Shown piece by piece: positions 34,354 to 43,305 of a stretch of DNA of 64,000 nt. The notes beneath the pieces are model-generated. The model was not told where the DNA came from. It did not search any database and was given only the letters and a program-made list of their open reading frames with translations. Position 1 is the first letter of the stretch. The number at the start of each line of letters is the position of its first letter. Source of the stretch: Abditibacteriaceae bacterium (GTDB lineage: Bacteria; Armatimonadota; Abditibacteriia; Abditibacteriales; Abditibacteriaceae); the NCBI GenBank assembly GCA_019239895.1, contig JAFAZH010000050.1, forward strand, positions 62,001 through 126,000. Direction: 5' to 3'. A program made the position numbers and the translations under genes.

Positions 34354-34430
34354 AGGATAGAGGATCGTAATAGCCAGGTATTTCTATCTTCGATCTTCTA
34401 TTTTCGATCCTCGTTCTGCCTTTGTGTTGA
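34321..34430. repeat. Palindrome (CAACACAAAGG / GAGGATAG type), left arm inside the upstream CDS
   Basis: Left arm 34321-34360 and right arm 34391-34430 are inverse complements over 40 bp with about two mismatches. The outer part reads TCAACACAAAGGCAGAACGA and the inner part GGATCGAAAATAGAGGATAG. The TAG stop of the upstream hydrolase lies in the left arm. Its outer segment resembles the element at 38335, and its inner segment those at 45850, 51701 and 52682. Confidence 0.92.
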
Positions 34431-34513
34431 AAATAAAAGTAGGGCTAACTACCTGCATCCTGCTTTGATAAGCTTGCATTACCAGAACATGATAATTGTA
34501 GTGGAGAAATTCC

Positions 34514-36031
34514 TTGATGATATATCGCAACCAGAAGCCTAAATCACGTCTAAATTACAAAGCCCTTTGCAGCTCTTTACTCTTAAGCGCCCTGTGCCTA
34601 CCAGCGGCGTGGGCGCAGACCAATGCCGGAGGCTCAACAGCTAACGTGAACACATCACTTGCAGGGGGCATCTCACAGACAGACTATAGTGGACACGCTG
34701 CTTATCGCCTGACGGATGGCCGCAACGAAGCGATTGTGGTGCCTGCCCTGGGCCGCGTGATGCGCTATGGTCGCGTCGGTGGGCCAAATGTATTGTGGAA
34801 CTCCGACCCTAACAAACAATATAAAGCGGGCGACTGGAAAAACTGGGGTGGTGATAAGACCTGGCCTGCACCGCAGAATTGGTGGACGGTGTTAAGTGGT
34901 CAAGGCTGGCCGCCCGACCTGGCCTGGGAAGGCACACCGCAGCAAGCTCAAGTGATGCCTAATGGCAAGTTGCGCACAGTGAGCGATGTTTCCGCTGGAT
35001 TTGGTGCCCGCATTATCCGCGAATACTGGTTCGATGCTAAAGGCGATTTCGTCATCAACCAGACGGCGGAAAAGCTGCGTGGCGAGCCTGTCATGCTATC
35101 GCTGTGGAGCGTTACACAAGTTGCGCCCCCCGATGCCATTTTCCTGCCGCTCAACCGCGAGAGCACCTATAAGGAAAACTTCCATTGGATCAAAACGCCC
35201 GATAACGAATCGCCTGTTGTGCGTATCACTCCTACGCTTTTGCAGGTGCGTTCCACCCCTGGCAGTAGTTACAAAATTGGGGTAGATGCACTGGCCTCTG
35301 CTATCATCGCCGTCAAAGATGGCCTGGCATTCATGGCGCGCACACCCTATGAGAAAGGCGATTATCCCGATGGCGCACTGGGGCATGGCTTCCCGGTGGA
35401 GTTATGGAATAATGGCGATGCGCAGGCTTATTACAACGAGTTAGAATTGCTCTCGCCGCTTCAAGTGCTGCGCACTGGCAGCCGCATCAACCACACCATG
35501 CATTGGAGTTTGCACCAACTGCCTTATAGAGATTTGACTGCTCCTGAAGTGCGCGCTCAAATTGAGCAACTGCTTCAAACCTCTGTCAACGAAGAGCCGC
35601 CTACTGTCACCTCCAATGCACCCGCAGTCACACCCACCCCACGCTCTGCCACAACCGCTAAGGCTGATGATACAGACTTTCGTTTAATCGTAGCACCGAA
35701 TAAAGAACTGACCGTAGGCACAATGGCGATTATGCCGATACAACCGCTCAAATCCACGGCCCAGGCCATCAAAGTCGCGCAATTCGCCCGCACCCTGTTC
35801 ACCGCCACCAAGCAATGGAAAACGCTCTACATCTATGTCTTCAACGACAAGCAGGCCGCCCAATCATTTAAGGATTATCAAACTAAGCATGAAGGCCGTC
35901 CTCTCCGCTCCACTGATTACCTACATTTAGTGGACATTTGGTCTAAAGCGCCTATCCGCTATGAAGTCCGGGGCAGTGAAGAAAGCGTGTCCTACCCGTC
36001 TAAAAGCCCGCGCCGTTGGTGGCGTCAGTAA
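34514..36031 (+). CDS. Secreted DUF4380-like protein (galactose-mutarotase-like fold)
   Basis: The 505-residue protein has a signal peptide (ALCSSLLLSALCLPAAWAQ). The central 300 residues match what I recall of DUF4380 proteins: NEAIVVPALGRVMRYG, NWGGDKTWPAPQNWW, GWPPDLAWEG and a late LGHGFPVELWNNGDAQAYYN. The predicted fold is a mutarotase-like super-beta-sandwich. The C-terminal 120 residues after a Thr/Ser/Pro linker (SNAPAVTPTPRSATTA) form a second small domain of unknown kind. It belongs to the secreted carbohydrate block. Catalytic activity is not established for the family. Confidence 0.7.
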   Translation: MMIYRNQKPKSRLNYKALCSSLLLSALCLPAAWAQTNAGGSTANVNTSLAGGISQTDYSGHAAYRLTDGRNEAIVVPALGRVMRYGRVGGPNVLWNSDPNKQYKAGDWKNWGGDKTWPAPQNWWTVLSGQGWPPDLAWEGTPQQAQVMPNGKLRTVSDVSAGFGARIIREYWFDAKGDFVINQTAEKLRGEPVMLSLWSVTQVAPPDAIFLPLNRESTYKENFHWIKTPDNESPVVRITPTLLQVRSTPGSSYKIGVDALASAIIAVKDGLAFMARTPYEKGDYPDGALGHGFPVELWNNGDAQAYYNELELLSPLQVLRTGSRINHTMHWSLHQLPYRDLTAPEVRAQIEQLLQTSVNEEPPTVTSNAPAVTPTPRSATTAKADDTDFRLIVAPNKELTVGTMAIMPIQPLKSTAQAIKVAQFARTLFTATKQWKTLYIYVFNDKQAAQSFKDYQTKHEGRPLRSTDYLHLVDIWSKAPIRYEVRGSEESVSYPSKSPRRWWRQ

Positions 36032-36444
36032 GTTAGTGTCTATTCCAGCATTTGTCATAAAGCGCCCACTTTCTTATAATCGCAAGTAGCTTATAGCTAT
36101 TTTGTTTGTTGTTCTCTCATCAACCTCCAATGAAATTCCGAACCCACTAACTTCGATGCTGGAACGTAGGGTAGCTGCTCAGGTTTAATCTTGAGTAGGG
36201 GTGCGTTCACGTCACGTTAGCGGGTTTTCTTTTGCCTGGCTCTTATTGCCTTTCCCCGTTCTCTGTTTCGTTTCACCTCTCAACAGCCCGATGCTCCGGC
36301 ATCGGGCTGTTGTCATTCGTCTGCCTATTTTGCATTTTCATGCAACAACGGGCAACGCACTCTTCTGCCAGCATCAAGGCTCAATTCCTCCTCAATGCTT
36401 AATGCCTCGACTTTAAACGCTGGATCAAACACGAAGGAAGCGGA
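36032..36444. other. Non-coding gap of 413 bp
   Basis: No credible gene. It contains a hairpin at 36281-36312 and a weak long-range inverse pair (GTTAGTG...CCAGCAT near 36034 and ATGCTGG near 36149). A GTG-initiated reading frame across the hairpin (36201-36416) has no family and no ribosome site and is not called. Confidence 0.6.
36281..36312 (+). terminator. Hairpin terminator candidate
   Basis: A perfect stem CAACAGCCCGATGC / GCATCGGGCTGTTG around TCCG. The following tract (TCATTCGTCTGCC) is not a clean U-run, so termination is likely but not certain. It could serve the transcript from the DUF4380 gene. Confidence 0.6.
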
Positions 36445-37470
36445 ATGGAACGGATATTTGCCCTCACCACTCGGGGGCTTGAGGCGGTGAGTGCCGCTGA
36501 AATGGCGAGCCTCCCTCACGTCCAAGTTATTGAAACAAGCTATCGCCGGATTGCCGCTCACTGCACCGGGCCGTTAGATGCTCTACTCCAGTTGCGCACC
36601 GTAGATGATGTATTTCTGGCTATAACGTGCTGGCCAGGTATGTATCGTCAACGCAGCACGCTCGTCGCAATGCGTCAATTTGGTGCTCAACTCGATCTGC
36701 GCCAAGCCGCCGTCCTTTGCTCGCACCTACGACCGATTGGCAAGCCACCCTCGTTTTCGGTGACGGCAAACTTTGTTGGCCAGCGTAATTATGGCGTGGA
36801 AGAAATGAAAGAAGTGATGGCTATGGCTATTCAAAAAAGCCACGGCTGGCCCTACAGGGCGCGGGATCAAGATGCGGATCTCAACTTGCGTATCTTCATA
36901 GAGCATGAAATCGCATTCGTTGGTATCCGGCTGCATAAACGACCCTTGCAAGAGCGGCCTTACCGTCAAGCGCATCTGCGTGGGGCCTTGAAGCCCACTA
37001 TTGCCGCTGCCCTGCTATGGCTGGACAGCATCCACCCACAGACTCGTTTACTTGATCCTTGCTGTGGCACCGGGACGATTCTCCTGGAAGCAGCTATTTT
37101 GGGATTCCAGGCGCAGGGGGGTGATATTGACCCGGCAGCCCTTAACGCGGTTCAAACTAATGCCGCGGCTGCGGGAGTCGCGGTTATGGTGCAACAATGG
37201 GATGTGCAAAAACTCCCTCTGGGGGATGCCTGCATGAAGAGAATCGTCTCGAATTTGCCGTGGAATCGGCAGGTGCCCATTAAGGCCAATCTTCACTCCT
37301 TCCACCATCGAGCCTGTGCCGAAATGCGCCGTGTGCTCGCTCCAGGTGGTCAAATTACTCTTTTAACGGATGCTCCGCATTTGCTGAACTTTGGAGATTT
37401 GCGTTGCACTCAACAAATCGAAATCAGTCTCTTTGGACAGACGCCTACGGTTGCTGTCTTCCTTAATTAA
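36445..37470 (+). CDS. THUMP-domain N2-guanine RNA methyltransferase (Trm14/RlmL-like)
   Basis: The N-terminal THUMP domain (FALTTRGLEAVSAAEMASLP, later FSVTANFVGQRNY) precedes a Rossmann methyltransferase. In the latter are LLDPCCGTGTILLEAA (SAM site) and IVSNLPWNRQ, where NLPW replaces the NPPY/DPPY catalytic motif of N-methyltransferases, as in the Trm14/TrmN/THUMPD tRNA group. This favours tRNA m2G (position 6 type) over 23S rRNA modification. It is preceded by an AAGGAAG ribosome site. No neighbouring gene has an obvious link. Confidence 0.85.
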   Translation: MERIFALTTRGLEAVSAAEMASLPHVQVIETSYRRIAAHCTGPLDALLQLRTVDDVFLAITCWPGMYRQRSTLVAMRQFGAQLDLRQAAVLCSHLRPIGKPPSFSVTANFVGQRNYGVEEMKEVMAMAIQKSHGWPYRARDQDADLNLRIFIEHEIAFVGIRLHKRPLQERPYRQAHLRGALKPTIAAALLWLDSIHPQTRLLDPCCGTGTILLEAAILGFQAQGGDIDPAALNAVQTNAAAAGVAVMVQQWDVQKLPLGDACMKRIVSNLPWNRQVPIKANLHSFHHRACAEMRRVLAPGGQITLLTDAPHLLNFGDLRCTQQIEISLFGQTPTVAVFLN

Positions 37471-37601
37471 ACGATTGCCTTTTGCTTAATCCACTACACC
37501 CTCTCAAAAGTCGCTAATTTACCATAAATGTCACTATAAGTTACAATTTACAAATAAGTAGCAGGACATAGATTTGTTAAAACTTTGAAGGAGAATTCAT
37601 A

Positions 37602-38318
37602 ATGAAACACTCCAAGCGTCGGTTATTAGTGAGTATCACAGCTATGATGCTCTGTGTGAGCGGGGTAATCCTCAAGGGGCCAGCGTCTCCTGTAAAGAAA
37701 GTCGTTAAGGCAGCCACTAATGTGGGTAAGGTCGCGCTAAAGCTGAATTTGCCTGTGCCTATTATGGGCAGCACTCCCAAGAACATCTCGCCTGGTGTTC
37801 GCCTGGATAAATCTCTGTTGGGCAAGCATCGTGGCCCGTTTTATGTGCCGCCTGGACTCACCAATGTCGCGCTGCATAAGCCCGTCACCAGCAGCGATAC
37901 TCGCCCGATCATTGGTTCGTTAGAACTTGTCACCGATGGCGATAAGCAAGGCACCGACGGCAGTTGGGTCACGCTGGCTCCGGGTAAGCAATGGGTGCAA
38001 ATTGATCTACAAAAGACGTATAGCCTCTACGCCCTCGTGGTCTGGCATTACCATAATGAAGCTCGTATTTATCATGATGTTGTTGTGCAAATATCCGACG
38101 ATCCGAATTTCGCTAAGGATGTTCATACCGTATTCAACAACGATGTCCATAATGAACTTGGCTTGGGAACCGGGAAAGATTACGATTACTTCGAGAACAA
38201 TGAAGGCAAGCTCATTGATACTAAGGGCGTGAAGGGGCGTTATGTGCGCCTGTGGAGCAACGGCAACACTTCCGACGACGAAAACAACTACACCGAAGTT
38301 GAAGTGTATGGCAAGTGA
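37602..38318 (+). CDS. Secreted discoidin (F5/8 type C) domain protein
   Basis: A basic leader with hydrophobic core (LLVSITAMMLCVSGVILKG) and a short linker precede a single discoidin domain (residues about 85-238). Its marks are TNVALHKPVTSSDTRPIIG, GSWVTLAPGKQWVQIDLQK, VVVQISDDPNF and YVRLWSNGNTSDDENNYTEV. There is no catalytic domain, so it is a probable secreted sugar-binding protein. A strong Shine-Dalgarno (AAGGAGAA) precedes the ATG. It is followed directly by a nested palindrome. Confidence 0.88.
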   Translation: MKHSKRRLLVSITAMMLCVSGVILKGPASPVKKVVKAATNVGKVALKLNLPVPIMGSTPKNISPGVRLDKSLLGKHRGPFYVPPGLTNVALHKPVTSSDTRPIIGSLELVTDGDKQGTDGSWVTLAPGKQWVQIDLQKTYSLYALVVWHYHNEARIYHDVVVQISDDPNFAKDVHTVFNNDVHNELGLGTGKDYDYFENNEGKLIDTKGVKGRYVRLWSNGNTSDDENNYTEVEVYGK

Positions 38319-38334
38319 AGCCCTCCCCCACCTT

Positions 38335-38504
38335 CTCTTTTCAACACAAAGAACACAAAGATTGCACAAAGGGCACAAAAGAGATTAGAGGATTAAAGAT
38401 CGAAGATAACTTATCTAACAAGCTGTTAGTGTTCCTGCCCCTGATCCTCCATCCTCCTCTTTTGTGGTTTTTGTGCCTCCTTAGTGCCCTTTGTGTTGAA
38501 AAGA
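38335..38504. repeat. Palindrome (CAACACAAAG / GGCACAAAAGAG type)
   Basis: The left half (CTCTTTTCAACACAAAGAAC to GGGCACAAAAGAG, 38335-38383) is inverse to the right half (CTCTTTTGTGG to TTTGTGTTGAAAAGAG, about 38456-38504). An inner pair GAGGATTAAAGATCG / GATCCTCCATCCTCC lies within. It lies between convergent genes (discoidin, usp). The CACAAAG vocabulary links it to 34321, 51701 and 52682. Confidence 0.88.
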
Positions 38505-38513
38505 GAAAACGAG

Positions 38514-38942
38514 CTAAGACTTCGGAGCTTTTAGCAACAACACAGGAATGTCCACCGTGTGGCGGACTTTATCTACAGTGCTGCCATAAATCATGTCACC
38601 TAAGAGGCGATGGCCGTGTGTGCTCATGGCGATGAGGTCGGCATGGCAATCATGCGCCAGTTTGATAATTTGGGTGGCGGGGTCACCTAAAAGAAGTTGC
38701 GTTTCGGTCGTGATGCCGGAGTCGCGTAGTTGGTTAGCTACAGTTTCTAAATAGGTGCGGTCGCCTTTCATCTCGGTTGATTCCGCCAGTTTCAATTGAT
38801 CGAAGTTGCGAGCCGCAAAACCATCGGCCACATGCACCAGGAGCACTTCACTGTGCAGCAGTTGCAGCAACGGTTCGATGTGGCGCAGAATCGTTTCATC
38901 CGCCGCGCTGTTTTCCAGAGCCACCAGAACTTTCTTATACAT
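38514..38942 (-). CDS. Universal stress protein (UspA family)
   Basis: 142 residues from the ATG at 38942: MYKKVLVALENSAADETILR, then LLGDPATQIIKLAHDCHADL and the ATP-binding loop MSTHGHRLLGDMIYGSTVDK (G-x2-G-x9-G-S/T), ending in a short DIPVLLLKA. This is an ATP-binding Usp fold. A GGAGG lies 10 nt before this start, better than the longer frame to 38999 that would overlap mntH. It is third in the operon mntR-mntH-usp. Confidence 0.93.
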   Translation of the reverse strand: MYKKVLVALENSAADETILRHIEPLLQLLHSEVLLVHVADGFAARNFDQLKLAESTEMKGDRTYLETVANQLRDSGITTETQLLLGDPATQIIKLAHDCHADLIAMSTHGHRLLGDMIYGSTVDKVRHTVDIPVLLLKAPKS

Positions 38943-38946
38943 GACG

Positions 38947-40323
38947 CTAAGCACCTCCGGCACGCCAGTGTCCAAAGGTTTGCAGCAATAGCCATGCATT
39001 CAGCACCGCAATCACTATCGCTACGCTCCAGGCTAGAATTTTAACCCATAAAGGATTAGTAAACTCACCCATTTTGCGTTTATCACTCGTGAACATCACA
39101 AGAGGAAAAACGGCAAAGCTAAGCTGCATACTCAAGATCACCTGGCTGAATACCAGTAAGCTACTGGCTCCCGATTCACCATAGCGCCATGTCACGAGGA
39201 CAGCAGGCACAATGGCAATCAGACGGGTGATTAGGCGGCGCAGCCACGGGCGCATCCGAATATCGAGGAAGCCTTCCATCACAATTTGCCCGGCGAGCGT
39301 GCCCGTCAGCGTCGAGTTCTGCCCGGAAGCCAGCAGTGCCACCGCAAACAGGGTACTGGCAACTGGCGCACCTAAGAGCGGCGACAGCATCTTATAAGCG
39401 TCGCCAATATCAGCGATGACCTGCCCGGCCCGGTGAAAGCTGGCGGCGGCCACAATCAAGATTGCCGCGTTGATGAAAAGGGCAAACATGAGGGCAATAG
39501 TGGAATCAATGGTAGCGAATTGGATGGCTTCGCGCTGCCCAGGCGCGGTTTGCTCGTATTTGCGCGTTTGCACAATCGAAGAGTGCAAATACAGGTTATG
39601 GGGCATCACTGTCGCACCCAAAATACCGATAGCCACATAAAGCATTTCATGGTTGGTGATGATTTGCGGCGAGGGCATAAAACCCCTGGCTATGCCTGCA
39701 ATATCGGGACGGGAGAGAAAGATTTCCACCCCAAAGCAAAGGGCAATCGTGCCCATTAAGGTGACGACCATTGCCTCCAAGAGTCGAAAGCCCCGATTTT
39801 GCAGGGCCAGCAACACAATGACATCTAAGGAAGTCAAACACACGCCCCAGATAAGCGGCAGATGAAAGAGCAGTTGTAACGCGATAGCGGAACCGATAAC
39901 TTCGGCCAAGTCGCACGCGGCAATAGCGATTTCGCAAAGAATCCACAGGATAAATGAAACCGGACGGCTGTAATGGTCACGGCAAGCCTGGGCCAAATCA
40001 CGCCCGGTCACAATACCCAATCGCAGCGCCAGGCTTTGCAGCAGAATCGCCATCAAGTTGGAAATCATGATGACCGATAGCAACGTATAGGCAAAGCGCG
40101 AGCCGCCCTCGATGTCGGTGGCCCAGTTGCCGGGGTCCATATAGCCGACAGCCACTAAATAACCGGGGCCGGAAAAGGCCAGCAGCTTGCGCCAGAAGCC
40201 CACATTTTGCGGCACCACCATTGAGCCATGCACTTCCGGCAAGCTGACCGTTTCCGGTGAACCGCGCCAAGCAGGGGTCGAAGTCACCCCCGTCGAACTT
40301 GCTTTCGTTATCTTATCTTCCAT
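38947..40323 (-). CDS. mntH: Nramp-family manganese/divalent metal transporter
   Basis: The 458-residue, eleven-helix proton-coupled transporter has the Nramp metal-site motifs: YMDPGNWATDI in TM1 (Asp-Pro-Gly-Asn) and GATVMPHNLYLHSSIVQTR in TM6 (MPH). It imports Mn2+ or Fe2+. It starts 16 bp after the mntR stop with GGAAG as ribosome site, and its end is 4 bp from the usp start. Control by the upstream MntR through the twin operator at 41014 is strongly suggested. Confidence 0.96.
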   Translation of the reverse strand: MEDKITKASSTGVTSTPAWRGSPETVSLPEVHGSMVVPQNVGFWRKLLAFSGPGYLVAVGYMDPGNWATDIEGGSRFAYTLLSVIMISNLMAILLQSLALRLGIVTGRDLAQACRDHYSRPVSFILWILCEIAIAACDLAEVIGSAIALQLLFHLPLIWGVCLTSLDVIVLLALQNRGFRLLEAMVVTLMGTIALCFGVEIFLSRPDIAGIARGFMPSPQIITNHEMLYVAIGILGATVMPHNLYLHSSIVQTRKYEQTAPGQREAIQFATIDSTIALMFALFINAAILIVAAASFHRAGQVIADIGDAYKMLSPLLGAPVASTLFAVALLASGQNSTLTGTLAGQIVMEGFLDIRMRPWLRRLITRLIAIVPAVLVTWRYGESGASSLLVFSQVILSMQLSFAVFPLVMFTSDKRKMGEFTNPLWVKILAWSVAIVIAVLNAWLLLQTFGHWRAGGA

Positions 40324-40339
40324 CGTAATGCTTCCTTAT

Positions 40340-40993
40340 TTAATTCTCAGCGACAAAGACAGCTTTAGTTGGGCCAGCCCCAACGATCTGCTCCTTGCCA
40401 TCAATTCGCAACTGCATCACGCCTTCGGATGGCACCGAGCGCAGCACTTCCACCGCAGCGTTCAAGATCAATCCGATTTCCCGTAAATGGCGCAGCACCT
40501 CTGCGTTCTCATCACTGACCCGCCGCACGGTGACTCGCGCCCCAGCAGGAATTTGCGCCAGGCACGTCCATTTGTCTTGCGCGATCTGTCCATCATGACT
40601 GGGTATCGGTGCGCCGTGCGGATCATGCGTGGGGTAATTCAAGGCCGCCGCCATTTTCGCTTCAACCTCATCGCTCAAGACATGCTCCCAACGCTCTGCT
40701 TCCTCATGCACCTTGTCCCAGGCCACACCCAATACTTCCGCCAGATAGGTCTCCACCAGACGATGATGCCGAATGACTTCCAATGCGATCTTTTCTCCGG
40801 CGGCTGTCAATTCGACACCCCGATAGGGCGTATGGCGCAATAGCTTCATCGCAGCCAGTTTCTTGACCATCGCCGTCGCCGATGGAGCCGCAACACCCAA
40901 ACGGTCGGCCAGTGCCTGGGTCGTCACAGTCGCGGCCTCGGCCCGTAACTTGTAAATAGTCTTCAGGTAATCTTCCGCCGCTGCACTTAACAT
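40340..40993 (-). CDS. mntR: DtxR/MntR-family metalloregulator
   Basis: An N-terminal winged helix (AEDYLKTIYKLRAEAATVTT, then GVAAPSATAMVKKLAAMKLL) is followed by a metal-binding dimerisation domain (GEKIALEVIRHHRLVETYL, DKVHEEAERWEHVLSDEVE). The C-terminal FeoA/SH3-like domain (ARVTVRRVSDENAEVLRHL) makes it a full 217-residue DtxR/IdeR-length protein. Metal-loaded regulator would repress transporter genes. It is first in the mntR-mntH-usp operon, with its presumed operator 21-58 bp upstream, implying autoregulation. Confidence 0.94.
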   Translation of the reverse strand: MLSAAAEDYLKTIYKLRAEAATVTTQALADRLGVAAPSATAMVKKLAAMKLLRHTPYRGVELTAAGEKIALEVIRHHRLVETYLAEVLGVAWDKVHEEAERWEHVLSDEVEAKMAAALNYPTHDPHGAPIPSHDGQIAQDKWTCLAQIPAGARVTVRRVSDENAEVLRHLREIGLILNAAVEVLRSVPSEGVMQLRIDGKEQIVGAGPTKAVFVAEN

Positions 40994-41013
40994 TTCATTG
41001 CTCTAAATTAAAA

Positions 41014-41051
41014 TTTAGGTTAGCCTAAATCTTAATTTAGGCTAACCTATT
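41014..41051. promoter_or_regulatory. Twin DtxR/MntR-type operator
   Basis: Box 1 TTTAGGTTAGCCTAAA (41014-41029) is a perfect dyad (TTTAGG/CCTAAA). Box 2 TTTAGGCTAACCTATT (41036-41051) is nearly its inverse complement. Both match the DtxR-family consensus half-site TTAGGTTAG. Two boxes 6 bp apart just before mntR are what cooperative binding of two dimers would need. Regulation is inferred. Confidence 0.85.
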
Positions 41052-41195
41052 CCAAATAAATCGTCAAGGGGCGGGGTTAGGTTGTGCTATGTTAAGTTGC
41101 CACGAGGCGCGGGCTGTGATACGATTTCCTTGCTGAGTCAGTCATTCGTAACAGTTCCCAGCATCAACAATTACTAATATTGAGACGGAGTATTT

Positions 41196-41816
41196 GTGGT
41201 CGGCAGCACGCCACCGGACAACGAGAAGCCTATGGCATCAGGTAAAAGCCCTGATGGGGATGAAGCCAGCAGTGCAGAGGCGCAAACACCTGGCACGCCA
41301 GCGTCATCCTGGACACAGCACCTGGAGTTAATCCGAGGATTGGCTCAACTTGTTGAAGATGAAAATCTCAGCGAAGTTGAGGTCGAAGACAATGGGCTAC
41401 GCATCAGCCTCAAAACGTCAGCAGCTCTCGCAGCAGGCACCAACGTCCAGTTTGTTGCTCCCTTAACTGGCACCCTCCCCGCCGAAGCGATGGGGACGGG
41501 GATAACCGAAAGTGTCTTGGGGCCGAGCCAACAGGCCCCTGGCGTTAAGCCAAAAGAAGCCAAGCCGGATAAAAATTTGGTACCGATTGTCTCCCCAATG
41601 GTTGGGGTTTTCTATCGTGCGAGTTCACCTGACAGCCCACCCTTAGTTGAGGTCGGCGACTACATCGAAGTCGGACAGGAAGTTGCCTTAATCGAAGCCA
41701 TGAAGGTCTTCAATGAGATCACCAGCGAGATTGAGGGCACAGTGGTCGAAATCCGCGCCGAAAACGCCCAGTTGGTGGAAACGGGCAACGTTTTAATGAT
41801 GATCCGCAAGCCCTAA
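41196..41816 (+). CDS. accB: Biotin carboxyl carrier protein of acetyl-CoA carboxylase
   Basis: The 206-residue protein has a Pro/Ala/Glu-rich N-terminal region and linker (LIRGLAQLVEDENLSEVEVE is the conserved AccB opening helix-strand), then the biotinyl domain from about 130: VSPMVGVFYRASSPDSPPLV and the biotinylation site IEAMKVFNEI. It carries CO2 from biotin carboxylase to the transferase in fatty-acid synthesis. The start is GTG with GGAG upstream. Unusually accC does not follow; homoserine dehydrogenase does. Confidence 0.94.
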   Translation: MVGSTPPDNEKPMASGKSPDGDEASSAEAQTPGTPASSWTQHLELIRGLAQLVEDENLSEVEVEDNGLRISLKTSAALAAGTNVQFVAPLTGTLPAEAMGTGITESVLGPSQQAPGVKPKEAKPDKNLVPIVSPMVGVFYRASSPDSPPLVEVGDYIEVGQEVALIEAMKVFNEITSEIEGTVVEIRAENAQLVETGNVLMMIRKP

Positions 41817-41864
41817 GCCCGTACTCTTATCCCCTCTGCGGCGCGTTTCTGTAAACTCACTTTC

Positions 41865-43151
41865 ATGCAAATCAATGTAGGAATCTTAGGACTTGGCACG
41901 GTTGGCGGCGGCACTTTGCAACTGCTCCAGCGCAATGCCAAGTTAATTCAGCGGCGCACCGGTTGCGAGATCGGGGTTACGGCTATTGTCGTTAAAAACC
42001 TGGAGAAGGCGCGTCCCTTAGCATTCGATGCTGCGCTGCTATCTAATGATCCCGATGCTATCCTCAATGATCCTTCTATTCACATCGTAGCGGAACTTAT
42101 TGGGGGGGTAGCACCAGCGCGAGATTATGTGCTGCGTGCTATCGCAGCGGGTAAATCGGTAGTTACCGCTAATAAAGAATTGATTGCCAAGCACGGCGCG
42201 GAGATTATGGCCGCCGCTGACCAGGCCGGGGTAGATTTTCGCTTTGAAGGCAGTGTGGGGGGTGGCATTCCGCTCATCAAGCCGCTCCGCGAGAGTCTGG
42301 CGGGCAATCATGTGCGGCAACTGATGGGCATTGTCAACGGCACCACCAACTTCATCCTGACGAAAATGACCCGCGAGGGGCGCGATTTTGAGGAAGTGTT
42401 GGCCCAGGCGCAGGCACTTGGCTATGCCGAAGCTGATCCTTCTGCCGATGTGGATGGCTATGATACGATGTATAAACTGGCGATTTTGGCCGGTATCGCT
42501 TTTGGCGCTCCAGTCTCGATTCAAGACATCTACCGCGAAGGTATTCGCCACGTTCATGCCCGTGACATCGAATATGCCCGCGAATTAGGCTATGTCATTA
42601 AGTTAGTCGCTCTCGCCCGCCAAGACCCCGATGGAGAGATCGAGTTGCGGGTGCATCCGGCCCTGCTGCCCACCGAACACCCCCTGGCCAACGTTAATGA
42701 TGTGTTCAACGCCGTCTTTATCCAGGGCGATGCGGTCGGCGATGTGATGTTCTATGGCCGTGGCGCGGGCAGCGACCCAACGGGTTCTGCGGTTGTCGGC
42801 GATATTATTGAAGTGGCGCGCAACCTCTGCCGTGGCAAAAGCGGGCAATTAGCGTCCGAGGCCGCGCATCCCTTGCGCATCAAAGACTTTGCCGATGTTG
42901 AAACGCGCTTTTGCGTGCGAATGCAAGTCGCTGATCGCCCCGGCATGATGGCCCAGATTGCCACCGTTTTTGGCGAGAAGGGCGTCAGCATCGAATCTAT
43001 TGTGCAGAAAAAATCGGATGGCGAAACGGCGGAGATTTTCTGGATGAGCCACCGCACCACCCAGCGCGCGATGGCCCGCTCTTTAAATGAATTTAACCGT
43101 TTAGATGCCGTGCGCGATGTGGCTTCCGTAATTCGTGTCGAAGGCGAATGA
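41865..43151 (+). CDS. hom: Homoserine dehydrogenase with C-terminal ACT domain
   Basis: The 428-residue enzyme of the threonine/methionine branch reduces aspartate semialdehyde to homoserine. NAD(P) site GILGLGTVGGGTLQLL; catalytic-domain signatures VTANKELIAKHG and FEGSVGGGIPLIKPL, with the catalytic Lys region ADPSADVDGYDTMYKL. The ACT domain (MQVADRPGMMAQIATVFGEK) suggests feedback control by threonine. It is followed, across a palindrome, by thrC, the next-but-one enzyme; thrB is not in the window. Confidence 0.97.
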   Translation: MQINVGILGLGTVGGGTLQLLQRNAKLIQRRTGCEIGVTAIVVKNLEKARPLAFDAALLSNDPDAILNDPSIHIVAELIGGVAPARDYVLRAIAAGKSVVTANKELIAKHGAEIMAAADQAGVDFRFEGSVGGGIPLIKPLRESLAGNHVRQLMGIVNGTTNFILTKMTREGRDFEEVLAQAQALGYAEADPSADVDGYDTMYKLAILAGIAFGAPVSIQDIYREGIRHVHARDIEYARELGYVIKLVALARQDPDGEIELRVHPALLPTEHPLANVNDVFNAVFIQGDAVGDVMFYGRGAGSDPTGSAVVGDIIEVARNLCRGKSGQLASEAAHPLRIKDFADVETRFCVRMQVADRPGMMAQIATVFGEKGVSIESIVQKKSDGETAEIFWMSHRTTQRAMARSLNEFNRLDAVRDVASVIRVEGE

Positions 43152-43155
43152 GGCG

Positions 43156-43302
43156 ATTGCGGATTGCGGATTTCGGATTGCGGATTGCAACAGGTAGACT
43201 GTAGATTGACGAAAAAGCATCGAACGTTAAATAATGAATTAGGTAATGATAACTGAAACAACTACAAATTCAATCGGCAATCCGAAATCCGCAATCCGCA
43301 AT
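43156..43302. repeat. Intercistronic palindrome hom/thrC (GATTGCG type)
   Basis: Arms 43156-43187 and 43271-43302 are inverse complements over 32 bp with one mismatch. Each is built of GATTGCG/GATTTCG quasi-repeats (ATTGCGGATTGCGGATTTCG). The loop is 83 nt. The left arm begins 5 nt after the hom stop, and the right arm ends 3 nt before the thrC ATG. Confidence 0.95.
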
Positions 43303-43305
43303 GGC

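Noticed and set aside
36201..36416. GTG-initiated 71-codon frame in the 36 kb gap
   Set aside because: It crosses a terminator-like hairpin, lacks a ribosome site and has no recognisable domain.
43246..43305. Upstream extension of thrC to 43246
   Set aside because: It translates the palindrome arm. Threonine synthases begin near MWHGII, and the same artefact recurs for the frames upstream of 28348 and 55544.
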